Source: Chloroflexota bacterium (GTDB lineage Bacteria > Chloroflexota > UBA6077). From it: a stretch of 6,363 bases of DNA. Of this stretch, positions 1 through 5,107 are shown piece by piece. Location of the stretch: the NCBI GenBank assembly GCA_021788565.1, contig JAJYKO010000344.1:1-6363 (forward strand), read 5' to 3'. Each line of letters opens with the position of its first letter. Position 1 is the stretch's first letter. The position numbers and the translations under genes are program-made. The notes under the pieces were generated by a model that was not told where the DNA came from, made no database searches, and saw only the letters and a program-made list of their open reading frames with translations.

Positions 1-21
1 GGCGAGACCCGATCCATTAAC

Positions 22-95
22 CACAAAGCCACCAAGATCACGAAGATCACCGAGGGCTCGGTGAGGATTTCGTACTGTCCCTTGCCGTCTTTGTG
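22..95. repeat. Imperfect nested inverted repeat downstream of the DUF5317 gene
   Basis: Complementary arms are nested in order: CACAAAG (22-28) with CTTTGTG (89-95), CAAG (33-36) with CTTG (81-84), CGAA (41-44) with TTCG (69-72), and CACCGA (48-53) with TCGGTG (58-63) around a GGGC loop. The left arm also holds a direct repeat, AAGATCAC at 34-41 and 43-50. It lies 34 bases beyond the stop of the minus-strand gene ending at 129, so it could act as a 3' end or terminator hairpin. No T-run follows on either strand, so it may instead be a decayed copy of an interspersed palindromic repeat. Confidence 0.4.
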
Positions 96-128
96 ACTTG
101 ACGGTGGATCCTCTCCTCGGTCGGGCTC

Positions 129-746
129 TTATTGAGGTAAGGTCACGTGATCGGGGTTCGGGACTTGGGCTGCCCTCGCCTCGGGGATCACCAGCAGAAA
201 CAGGAGGACTCCCGCGGCCACTACCAGGTCGCCCGGGCTGACGATCACCGATTTGGTTAACGGTCGCGGCGCCCTTAGAAGAAGCGAGTCGCCCAGGAAG
301 GCTAGCCTCGTTTGTTCCCCCATCGTCGAGTGGGGCAGCCACGCGCCCCCTCTCTCTTGTGCCATCATCCAGTTCAGGCTTCCCTGTTCGGCCATCCTTG
401 CAGGGCTGACCGGCATCTGACCGCCGTTGGCGGCTATTACCGCGGCATTCATCAGCAGACCAGTCCCCATGACGGCGACGCCCAGGCAGTGACGGTTCAA
501 CCAGGCGAAGACGAGTAGCGAGACCATGGAGCCCACGTAGAGCAAGCCGCCAAGCTTTGCCAGGCCGGGCAGCGTGGACGCCGACAGAATCGGTGCGAAA
601 GCGGGGACCGAAAGGATGAGTTGGAGAGCGAGCCCCAAGAACAACAGTCCCATTCGGCTGAACTTCCTCGCCAGCAGCCTGCCGAGGGGCCTACGAGTGA
701 TCAGGGCCAGTGTTAGGCCGATCAGAACCACCGGCCACAAGAACAT
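129..746 (-). CDS. DUF5317 family integral membrane protein
   Basis: A 205-residue protein of unknown function, likely in the cytoplasmic membrane. Hydrophobic segments lie at about residues 3-17, 32-50, 62-82, 88-106 and 168-188. Family hallmarks are N-G-G-Q-M-P-V at 107-113, L-G-D at 151-153, and S-P-G-D at 170-173 just before the last helix, which is the usual DUF5317 order and length. I chose the ATG at 746 because GAGGAG (759-754) sits seven bases upstream; an in-frame ATG at 761 would add five residues but lacks such a site. The gene overlaps the end of the upstream HD-GYP gene by 56 bases, which suggests one mRNA and translational coupling. A role alongside the HD-GYP protein is inferred from this position only. 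The last 17 residues are polar and probably disordered. Confidence 0.85.
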   Translation of the reverse strand: MFLWPVVLIGLTLALITRRPLGRLLARKFSRMGLLFLGLALQLILSVPAFAPILSASTLPGLAKLGGLLYVGSMVSLLVFAWLNRHCLGVAVMGTGLLMNAAVIAANGGQMPVSPARMAEQGSLNWMMAQERGGAWLPHSTMGEQTRLAFLGDSLLLRAPRPLTKSVIVSPGDLVVAAGVLLFLLVIPEARAAQVPNPDHVTLPQ

Positions 747-2115
747 TCTTCCGCTCCTCATACGTGGAAGTAGTCGCCGCCAGTGACTTTTCGAGCAGCT
801 TGGGATCCAGGGGCACCCCAGATTCGACCAGCGTCTCCACCAGGACTTTCACGATCTGCGGATCGAACTGCTTGCCCGCGTCCGCGACCAGCAGGCTCGC
901 TGCCCTATTTGGGTCCATCCCCTTGCGATAGACCCTGTCGGAGGTCATTGCCTGGTATGCATCGGCTACATGGATAATGCGGGCTCCCAGCGGTATCTGC
1001 TCCCCGGCAATTCTCTGGGGATACCCGGTCCCATCGAAGTGCTCCTGGTGGTACAGCACCATGTCGGCGCCCGGGCGAAAAAGAGAGAAGTAGCGGAGCA
1101 CCTTCGCGCCCTCCGCGGGGTGAAGTTGCATCACCGCGCGCTCGTCGTCCGTGAGTGCCGCCGGCTTGTGGAGCACACTATCGGGTGTGCCGATCTTCCC
1201 GATGTCGTGGAGCAGGGCAGACAGGTTGATAAGCTCGACCTCCCGTAGCGGCAATCCAAGCTTCGTTGCCACCTGCGTCGCGTAGCGCGCTACGTCCACT
1301 GAGTGTCGGTATGCGTACGAATCCCTGGAGTCGACCATCTCCGCCACTCCGATCAGCGCCTTGAGTGTCTCGTCCTTTAACTGGGCGGTCGCCCTGAAGG
1401 CGACACGAAGGACTGCCAGCGGAAGCGGGAGCAGCACGAGAGCAAGAGGACTCACCGTCCAAAGGATGGCAGCGATCGTACCGATGTTCAGCATTCCCAC
1501 GTATGGCGGTAGAAGCTCCCAGCTCTCCTGCCTCATCTGATCGAGGATGCTGGACCCCTTGATCATCGCCATGATTCCGGCGACTAGCGACGTGTTCAGG
1601 AGGAAGTAGGAAGCCAGCGTAAGAAGAAGCGCCAGAACCCCGCCCGGAGAGGTAACGTAATGGGCGAAAGAGTGAGGATCAGTGCCTGTACCGAGCAGGA
1701 AGAGTCCACTTATGCCAACTGTGAGAACGTACTGGCCGGAATTGAACGCGGCCTTCGCTATTCCCTTTTGATTCCAGAGCTCAGCGGCCAGGACGGACAC
1801 TCCCGCCACGACGACTGCAAGAGCCGGACCGTACAGCGTGAGACAGGCTATATACGCGGGACTGGACAGCGAGATCCTATCCACGTTGTTGTCGAAAATG
1901 CGCGCGCTCGGTAACTCTACAGGGAACAGTTCGGCGAGAAATCCGGCGACCGCGAACATGACGCCCGCGGCCACCACTTCGGGGCGGGACACCGATGGGG
2001 CCGGCCACGCTCCAACTGGGATGAACAGATAGGCGACCACCAGCGCCATTGCGCCCACCGTCACCACCCAGATGTAGATCAACGCCATTGTGGGCAGTTT
2101 GCTACCGCCAGCCAC
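691..2115 (-). CDS. Membrane-anchored HD-GYP domain protein, probable cyclic-di-GMP phosphodiesterase
   Basis: About 474 residues. Six or so hydrophobic segments fill residues 10-237, forming a membrane sensor region, and a cytoplasmic HD-GYP domain covers about 255-435. HD-GYP domains hydrolyse cyclic di-GMP at a two- or three-metal centre. Visible residues, numbered from the 2115 start, are H303-D304 in H-D-I-G-K-I-G, H332 in L-H-P-A-E-G, H356, E358, D361-G-T-G-Y-P366, and D385 in H-V-A-D-A. The usual H-H-E triplet reads H-Q-E here. The start is uncertain: GTG 2115 has GGAG six bases upstream, while ATG 2088, nine residues inside, has no clear site but begins right at the first helix; TTG 2160 is also open. 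The start overlaps the upstream fragment ORF by 14 bases and the end overlaps the DUF5317 gene. No diguanylate cyclase lies in view, and the signal sensed is unknown. Confidence 0.92.
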   Translation of the reverse strand: MAGGSKLPTMALIYIWVVTVGAMALVVAYLFIPVGAWPAPSVSRPEVVAAGVMFAVAGFLAELFPVELPSARIFDNNVDRISLSSPAYIACLTLYGPALAVVVAGVSVLAAELWNQKGIAKAAFNSGQYVLTVGISGLFLLGTGTDPHSFAHYVTSPGGVLALLLTLASYFLLNTSLVAGIMAMIKGSSILDQMRQESWELLPPYVGMLNIGTIAAILWTVSPLALVLLPLPLAVLRVAFRATAQLKDETLKALIGVAEMVDSRDSYAYRHSVDVARYATQVATKLGLPLREVELINLSALLHDIGKIGTPDSVLHKPAALTDDERAVMQLHPAEGAKVLRYFSLFRPGADMVLYHQEHFDGTGYPQRIAGEQIPLGARIIHVADAYQAMTSDRVYRKGMDPNRAASLLVADAGKQFDPQIVKVLVETLVESGVPLDPKLLEKSLAATTSTYEERKNVLVAGGSDRPNTGPDHS

Positions 2116-2386
2116 GCGACACTCCAACAATGTCCAGAAGGAAAACGAGAGCGGCACCAATCAGAGCGACAGGCCCCGGTGCCAACACGTTGCCCGAAAG
2201 GCGGAACTGCAGAGGAGGCGGCAGAGAATCCACCGTCGGTGCGTGGTGGTCCCTACTTCCCACCAGGTGCACGTAGTCTATCCTGTTTGTGTCGCTTTTG
2301 GTAGATCCTCTCAGGCTGAGATCAACTGAACCGAAAGCCGTCGGCGCGCCGAGCGAAAAACGGACGGTCGGTGCCGCTCCCTCCAA
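2102..2386 (-). pseudogene. DUF5317-like C-terminal fragment ORF (remnant or diverged paralogue)
   Basis: A 94-codon frame opens with TTG directly after an in-frame TGA and has no clear ribosome binding site. Its last 60 residues resemble the end of the DUF5317 protein at 129-746. Both show a His about 13-14 residues before an Asp-Ser-Leu, a proline-rich loop, a Pro-Gly, and then a final helix ending in F-L-L-x-I; with one gap over 35 positions I count 10 identities. The N-terminal helices and the N-G-G-x-M-P-V motif are missing, and I could not find them in other frames upstream. This fits a decayed second copy. A real short protein is possible, because its stop overlaps the favoured HD-GYP start by 14 bases as in coupled genes. 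Confidence 0.42.
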
Positions 2387-2424
2387 TCAACTGAATCGGT
2401 CTTGTGAGGTGGCGACGCGAGGGG

Positions 2425-2480
2425 CCCGGGACCAATCGCCGCCAAAACCCGGGACTAAAGTCTCAAGAAATCCCGGAGAC
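2425..2480. repeat. Three spaced CCCGG-core repeats
   Basis: CCCGGGAC occurs at 2425-2432 and 2448-2455, and CCCGGAGAC at 2472-2480. The spacing is 23 and 24 bases, close to two helical turns. The CCCGGG core is itself palindromic. It lies about 310 bases upstream of the HD-GYP start, so it could be an operator for that operon. The DNA is GC-rich and chance is a real alternative. Confidence 0.25.
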
Positions 2481-2581
2481 GGCGGGATAGTATTGTGCAG
2501 GATCGCGGAGGTAGGAGCCTGGATCTTGGGGACCGTTGAACGCGTGGAGCGCCGAATCGCCCCAGGCCGGACAAAAGCGTC

Positions 2582-2618
2582 CCCCCTTTCCACACGGTAG
2601 AGACGCGGGAAAAGGGGG
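2582..2618 (-). terminator. Possible terminator hairpin for the small ORF
   Basis: CCCCCTTT (2582-2589) pairs with AAAGGGGG (2611-2618) around a 21-base loop. Reading the minus strand, four T residues follow a few bases after the stem (2577-2574). The long loop and the gap before the T-run make it weak. It lies about 100 bases beyond the stop of the gene at 2716. Confidence 0.3.
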
Positions 2619-2715
2619 CCCACTTCGCCCGTCTGCCACGGACCGGCCGCCACTCACGGCGCCGGTACGCAACATGAAGAGCAGATCCTGGCCTGAGGTT
2701 GACCGGAAGAGCTGA

Positions 2716-2814
2716 CTAGCCCCAGCCCCACCCGGCACCAGCCACGGCAGCCAGACCCATGAGGGCGATCCCGACATAGGCAACCTTGACCCAGGCACTT
2801 CGCCACTTGACCAT
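2716..2814 (-). CDS. Small membrane peptide of 32 residues, function unknown
   Basis: The peptide begins M-V-K-W-R-S-A-W-V-K, a basic and amphipathic stretch, and continues with a hydrophobic segment from about residue 11 to 27 rich in Ala, Val, Leu and Gly, ending G-W-G-W-G. This is the layout of a single-pass small protein with its N-terminus inside. The start is well supported: AAGGAGG (2829-2823) lies eight bases before the ATG, the best ribosome binding site in the window. A structured leader of about 100 bases precedes it and hairpins follow it, so it appears to be a stand-alone transcript. I do not recognise the family. It could be a regulatory micro-protein, a type I toxin or a leader peptide; its size and strong translation signal do not discriminate between these. 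Confidence 0.6.
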   Translation of the reverse strand: MVKWRSAWVKVAYVGIALMGLAAVAGAGWGWG

Positions 2815-2822
2815 TGGAGATA

Positions 2823-2829
2823 CCTCCTT
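2823..2829 (-). promoter_or_regulatory. Near-consensus ribosome binding site for the 32-residue peptide
   Basis: AAGGAGG read on the minus strand is followed by an eight-base spacer and then ATG. It is the main reason to call the peptide gene real. It lies 14 bases after the second leader hairpin, so folding upstream could affect its access. Confidence 0.7.
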
Positions 2830-2842
2830 CTCTTGTGCTGTG

Positions 2843-2913
2843 GCCTGGCCCTCGCCGCTAACGAGGATCCAGGCGATCCGTGGGGGATTTGCGAACAGCG
2901 CCGCTAGCGCTGT
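2843..2913 (-). ncRNA. Structured leader with twin hairpins sharing one apical sequence
   Basis: Read on the minus strand, the first hairpin pairs ACAGCGC (2913-2907) with GCGCTGT (2901-2895) around a five-base loop. The second pairs GCCTGG (2874-2869) plus CCTCG (2866-2862) with CGAGG (2854-2850) plus CCAGGC (2848-2843) around a seven-base loop. The segment spanning both apices is nearly the same: CGCTAGCGGCG at 2909-2899 and CGTTAGCGGCG at 2863-2853, 10 of 11 bases, 46 bases apart. It does not match any riboswitch consensus I know; I compared the cyclic-di-GMP, cyclic-di-AMP, SAM, glycine and TPP classes from memory. It could be a cis-regulatory RNA, a paired protein-binding site on RNA, or a DNA operator. 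Confidence 0.45.
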
Positions 2914-3285
2914 GCCCGATATCTTAGAAGGAGGGGATTACTCCAGCAGGAACAACAACCACCAGCCTGTCAGAAATTCGTCATTGACGACGCCTGAGCG
3001 CCCGGCGACGAGGCCGGGGGGACCCGACGACTAATTACAGTCTTGTAATGATCGCCGATTCGGCCCCTCCAGGGGCTGAGGAGGCGGGATTCGGCCTCCA
3101 TCCCCCCTGGCAATTCTGCTCGTTCCGAGCGAAACGACACCCAATGGCACACTCGACCACCTCTCGCCGTCCCCTCTAATGCTCCGTTTCTTCGGAGCCG
3201 ACTCCCGAAAGCCGCCATATACGCGTCACATCTCGTGTACCGCTTACTAGCTCCTTTAGCACTGGCGTTACGTTAGTCATCTTGC
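2914..3285. other. Noncoding spacer with several short hairpins
   Basis: I see no supported gene. Open frames on both strands lack start signals and motifs. Small inverted repeats include GCCCC/GGGGC (3063-3076), GGAGGC/GCCTCC (3080-3099), GCTCG/CGAGC (3119-3131) and GCTCCG/CGGAGC (3181-3198). GATTCGGCC is repeated at 3057-3065 and 3088-3096. A possible minus-strand -10 for the peptide gene is TAAGAT (2926-2921), without a convincing -35. A plus-strand GGAGGGG (2930-2936) has no start codon at a usable distance. Confidence 0.45.
3034..3049. promoter_or_regulatory. Possible operator, ATTACA-N4-TGTAAT
   Basis: A perfect 6-4-6 inverted repeat that is AT-rich within GC-rich DNA. Such dyads are typical of dimeric repressor sites, but I cannot name the regulator. 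A second short dyad, TCGTCA-T-TGACGA, lies at 2978-2990. Confidence 0.25.
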
Positions 3286-3370
3286 GTTCAGCGACCTTGT
3301 AGCCGCCCCTTCAGCTTTCGTTCAGCCTACGTTCAATCCCAGCTAAGCCCCCTCAAAGCGTTGTTTCAGG
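3286..3370 (+). promoter_or_regulatory. Array of eight 11-bp-period direct repeats, likely OmpR/PhoB-family regulator sites
   Basis: Seven-base units start at 3286 (GTTCAGC), 3297 (TTGTAGC), 3309 (CTTCAGC), 3320 (GTTCAGC), 3331 (GTTCAAT), 3342 (GCTAAGC), 3353 (TCAAAGC) and 3364 (TTTCAGG). The step is 11 bases throughout, except 12 between the second and third. Winged-helix response regulators bind head-to-tail repeats of this period; Streptomyces PhoP boxes use an 11-base unit with a GTTCACC-like core. The obvious candidate is the regulator encoded at 5108-5812, whose own upstream region has a matching array. The array points to the plus strand, where a -10-like element follows 20 bases later. 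Confidence 0.65.
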
Positions 3371-3387
3371 CCCATCGCCCGCCCTCC

Positions 3388-3396
3388 TGCTATCCT
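3388..3396 (+). promoter_or_regulatory. Extended -10-like element after the repeat array
   Basis: TGC followed by TATCCT gives an extended -10 pattern. No -35 hexamer stands at the right distance, and the last repeat ends 20 bases upstream, as in activator-dependent promoters of the PhoB type. Transcription would start near 3402. Confidence 0.4.
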
Positions 3397-3401
3397 CCTA
3401 C

Positions 3402-3591
3402 CGTCACCGGTAGCCGCGCCATTCAAGAGCGCGCGTCCTCACCGGATACGCCAATCGGCAGCACTCTGGATCACGGCCGGCGCCGGGTAGCCCTCTGTCG
3501 CGGCGCCGAGGTTACCGGGTCCAGTTGACATATATCGGTCCCATCCCCAAAACAGGAATGGGCGGCCCACTACGAGCCGCCCATTCCTGTT
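3402..3591 (+). ncRNA. Candidate regulator-controlled small RNA, convergent with the kinase gene
   Basis: The proposed transcript begins after the array and -10 element and ends in the perfect hairpin at 3551-3591. It contains no plausible reading frame: the only plus-strand starts (TTG 3523, ATG 3558) lack ribosome binding sites. Complementary segments could fold it: CCGGTA (3407-3412) with TACCGG (3513-3518), GCGCC (3416-3420) with GGCGC (3502-3506), or alternatively CGGCGCCG (3478-3485) with CGGCGCCG (3501-3508). The plus-strand tail after the final hairpin is not U-rich, so its 3' end is uncertain and could run into the kinase gene as antisense RNA. This is inference from promoter-like architecture, not recognition of a known family. 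Confidence 0.35.
3549..3591 (-). terminator. Strong intrinsic terminator of the two-component operon
   Basis: A perfect 16-bp stem pairs AACAGGAATGGGCGGC (3551-3566) with its complement (3576-3591) around a nine-base loop. Reading the minus strand, the stem runs into TTTT (3552-3549). It lies 32 bases beyond the kinase stop. The symmetry means it may also stop plus-strand transcription, though less well because no T-run follows on that side. Confidence 0.75.
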
Positions 3592-3622
3592 GACTGGTCC
3601 CGATAACCCTTCGCCCTGAGCG

Positions 3623-5104
3623 CTACGCCAACTCCGTTGCCCCACCCTCTGAGGCCACCTGGCGAGCCCCTCCGCCGTCCAGGCCACCTCGCTCCTCCGC
3701 GCCGACTTCTTCTAGAGGCAGCACGATGCTGAACGTAGCCCCCTCCGCCTGCACGCTCGCCACCTCGATGCGCCCCCCGTGCGCCTCCGCCAGCGCCTTC
3801 GCGATGGCGAGCCCGAACCCAAGCCTGCCCGGTCTGTCGGACTCGAACCTCTTGAACCTGTCGAATAGGTGCGCCTGGTCCTGCTCCGCGATCCCGGGCC
3901 CCTCGTCCCGCACGTACAACACGCACTCCCTGCCGCGCGTGTCGCCCCCCACGTAGATCTTTCCGCCCGGCGAGGTGTGGCGAATTGCGTTCTCCGCCAG
4001 GTTCCCGAGCGCCTGGGTCAGCCTGTGCCCATCTGCCCACACCCTCGGGAGGGCTGCCCCCACCTCCAGCTCGATCCCGACTCCCTGCTGGTCGGCCTCC
4101 GCCGCAAACTCCGCCGCGACTGCCCGAATCACGTTGCTAGGATCCACATTGGCGCACTGAAGCCGCAGGCGCCCGCCCTCGATCCGGGCCGACTCCAGCA
4201 GGTCGTCCGCCATTCGGTGAAGCCGGTGACTGTGGCTCGCCAGCCCCTCCAGCAGCAGCGACCGCGTCACCGGGTCGTCCGCCGCCCCCCGCTGGAGGGC
4301 CTCCACCGCCATGCTAACCCCGGTGATGGAGGAGTGGATGTCGTGAGCCACGTCCCCCAGGAGACGCTGCCTCGCCTCCTCCAGCTGCTGCAGCCGCTCC
4401 GCGAGGGAATCGAAGGCACGCCCCGCGTCTCTGATCTCGTCCCGACCGGTGGGCTGGATGCGATAGGTCAGATCGCCGGCGCTCACGGCCTTCACGGCGG
4501 TCACGAGCCGGCGCGCGGGCTCGCTCAGACTCTGCGCCAGCACCAGCGAGATTACCAGCCCGGCCGCCGCCGCTGCACCGAGCCCCACAGCGATGATGTC
4601 GGTTAGCTTCTGGATCTCCTGCCCAAGGTCCCGAAGCTGGTACGACAGCCGTATCGCCCCCACCCGCTTGCCGCCCAAGTCGACCGGCGTCGCGAGTGAG
4701 ACAACCTCTGCCGACGGATCGCCGGGCCTCTGGACAACGTGCTCTATCCTGCCCGTTATCACCGCCGGCAGCCCGAGAGCCGCCCCCGGCTTCCCTATGT
4801 CCTGGAACTCATCGGGCTCGGTGGTACCGACAATCACCCCGTTCGCGTCGGTGACCAGCACGCGAACTTCGATGTGCGGACCCATATCGGCGAGGTACTG
4901 CTTCACGGCGCCGTAGTTGCCGGCGGCAAGGTCCGGAGCCACCCTCTCTGCCAGAACCACCGCATCGTTCCGGACCCGCGCCTGCACCGTCTCCAGGTAG
5001 AATAGGTCCATGTTCTGGACCAGGTACGCCCCGAGGATCACCATGGCCAGCAGCATCAACCCAACGTGACTCAGCACCAGCTTGCTTCGGAGGCTTCTAA
5101 ACAT
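3623..5104 (-). CDS. Membrane sensor histidine kinase with Cache-like extracellular domain
   Basis: 493 residues. TM1 lies at about 9-29, an extracellular domain at 31-167 with a V-T-D-A-N-G-V-I-V-G signature (84-93) typical of single Cache folds, TM2 at 168-190, HAMP at about 191-243, the dimerisation/phosphotransfer helices at about 244-310, and the ATPase domain at about 355-465. H254 is the expected phospho-acceptor. The H-box reads H-D-I-H-S-S-I instead of the usual H-E-L-R-T-P-L, so the Pro is lost and the Thr/Asn linked to phosphatase activity is Ser. The N-box holds N368 and N372, the G1 box is D400-E-G-P-G, the F-box F414-D-R-F, and the G2 box G-R-L-G-F-G-L-A-I. A Gly-rich 28-residue tail follows. 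The gene starts three bases after the regulator stop with GGAAGG in the regulator end as its site, so the two form one operon. The ligand is unknown. Confidence 0.95.
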   Translation of the reverse strand: MFRSLRSKLVLSHVGLMLLAMVILGAYLVQNMDLFYLETVQARVRNDAVVLAERVAPDLAAGNYGAVKQYLADMGPHIEVRVLVTDANGVIVGTTEPDEFQDIGKPGAALGLPAVITGRIEHVVQRPGDPSAEVVSLATPVDLGGKRVGAIRLSYQLRDLGQEIQKLTDIIAVGLGAAAAAGLVISLVLAQSLSEPARRLVTAVKAVSAGDLTYRIQPTGRDEIRDAGRAFDSLAERLQQLEEARQRLLGDVAHDIHSSITGVSMAVEALQRGAADDPVTRSLLLEGLASHSHRLHRMADDLLESARIEGGRLRLQCANVDPSNVIRAVAAEFAAEADQQGVGIELEVGAALPRVWADGHRLTQALGNLAENAIRHTSPGGKIYVGGDTRGRECVLYVRDEGPGIAEQDQAHLFDRFKRFESDRPGRLGFGLAIAKALAEAHGGRIEVASVQAEGATFSIVLPLEEVGAEERGGLDGGGARQVASEGGATELA

Positions 5105-5107
5105 CGC

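Larger units (their letters stand above)
2387..2715. other. Gene-poor spacer upstream of the HD-GYP module
   Basis: No frame here looks coding: those open on either strand have low-complexity Arg/Pro/Gly-rich translations without recognisable motifs. What is visible is a spaced CCCGGGAC repeat (2425-2480), a possible minus-strand -10 (TACTAT, 2493-2488) without a good -35, a bulged hairpin at 2642-2666 (arms ACCGGC/GCCGGT plus GCC/GGC), and a second hairpin at 2582-2618. The two hairpins lie 3' of the small ORF ending at 2716 and may form its 3' end. Confidence 0.5.

Noticed and set aside
2321..2395. ATCAACTGAA repeated at 2321-2330 and 2386-2395
   Set aside because: A repeated 10-mer is expected by chance in a window this long, and there is no third copy or regular spacing.
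2463..2798. Minus-strand 111-codon frame
   Set aside because: Overlaps the well-supported 32-residue peptide gene, has no ribosome binding site and no recognisable motif.
2843..2930. Cyclic-di-GMP riboswitch upstream of the small peptide
   Set aside because: A GCAAA follows the first hairpin as in GEMM-I, but the other conserved segments and the tetraloop receptor pattern are absent.
2786..3034. Plus-strand 82-codon frame
   Set aside because: Antisense to the peptide gene start and the twin hairpins, no ribosome binding site, composition unlike a protein.
2970..3218. Minus-strand 82-codon frame
   Set aside because: No ribosome binding site, Arg/Gly-rich without motifs, crosses several hairpins.
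3343..3375. Minus-strand mini-ORF of 10 codons (start ATG 3375) with AGGAGG seven bases upstream
   Set aside because: It lies inside the repeat array, is too short to judge, and no gene follows that it could attenuate. The purine-rich site may be chance.
3570..4040. Minus-strand 156-codon frame over the kinase end
   Set aside because: Out-of-frame overlap with the ATPase domain; the translation is Gly/Arg-rich low complexity.
3869..4606. Long plus-strand open frame of 245 codons
   Set aside because: It lies wholly antisense to the kinase gene, its translation is His/Pro/Arg-rich without motifs, and the kinase frame has a full set of domains. It is a high-GC shadow.
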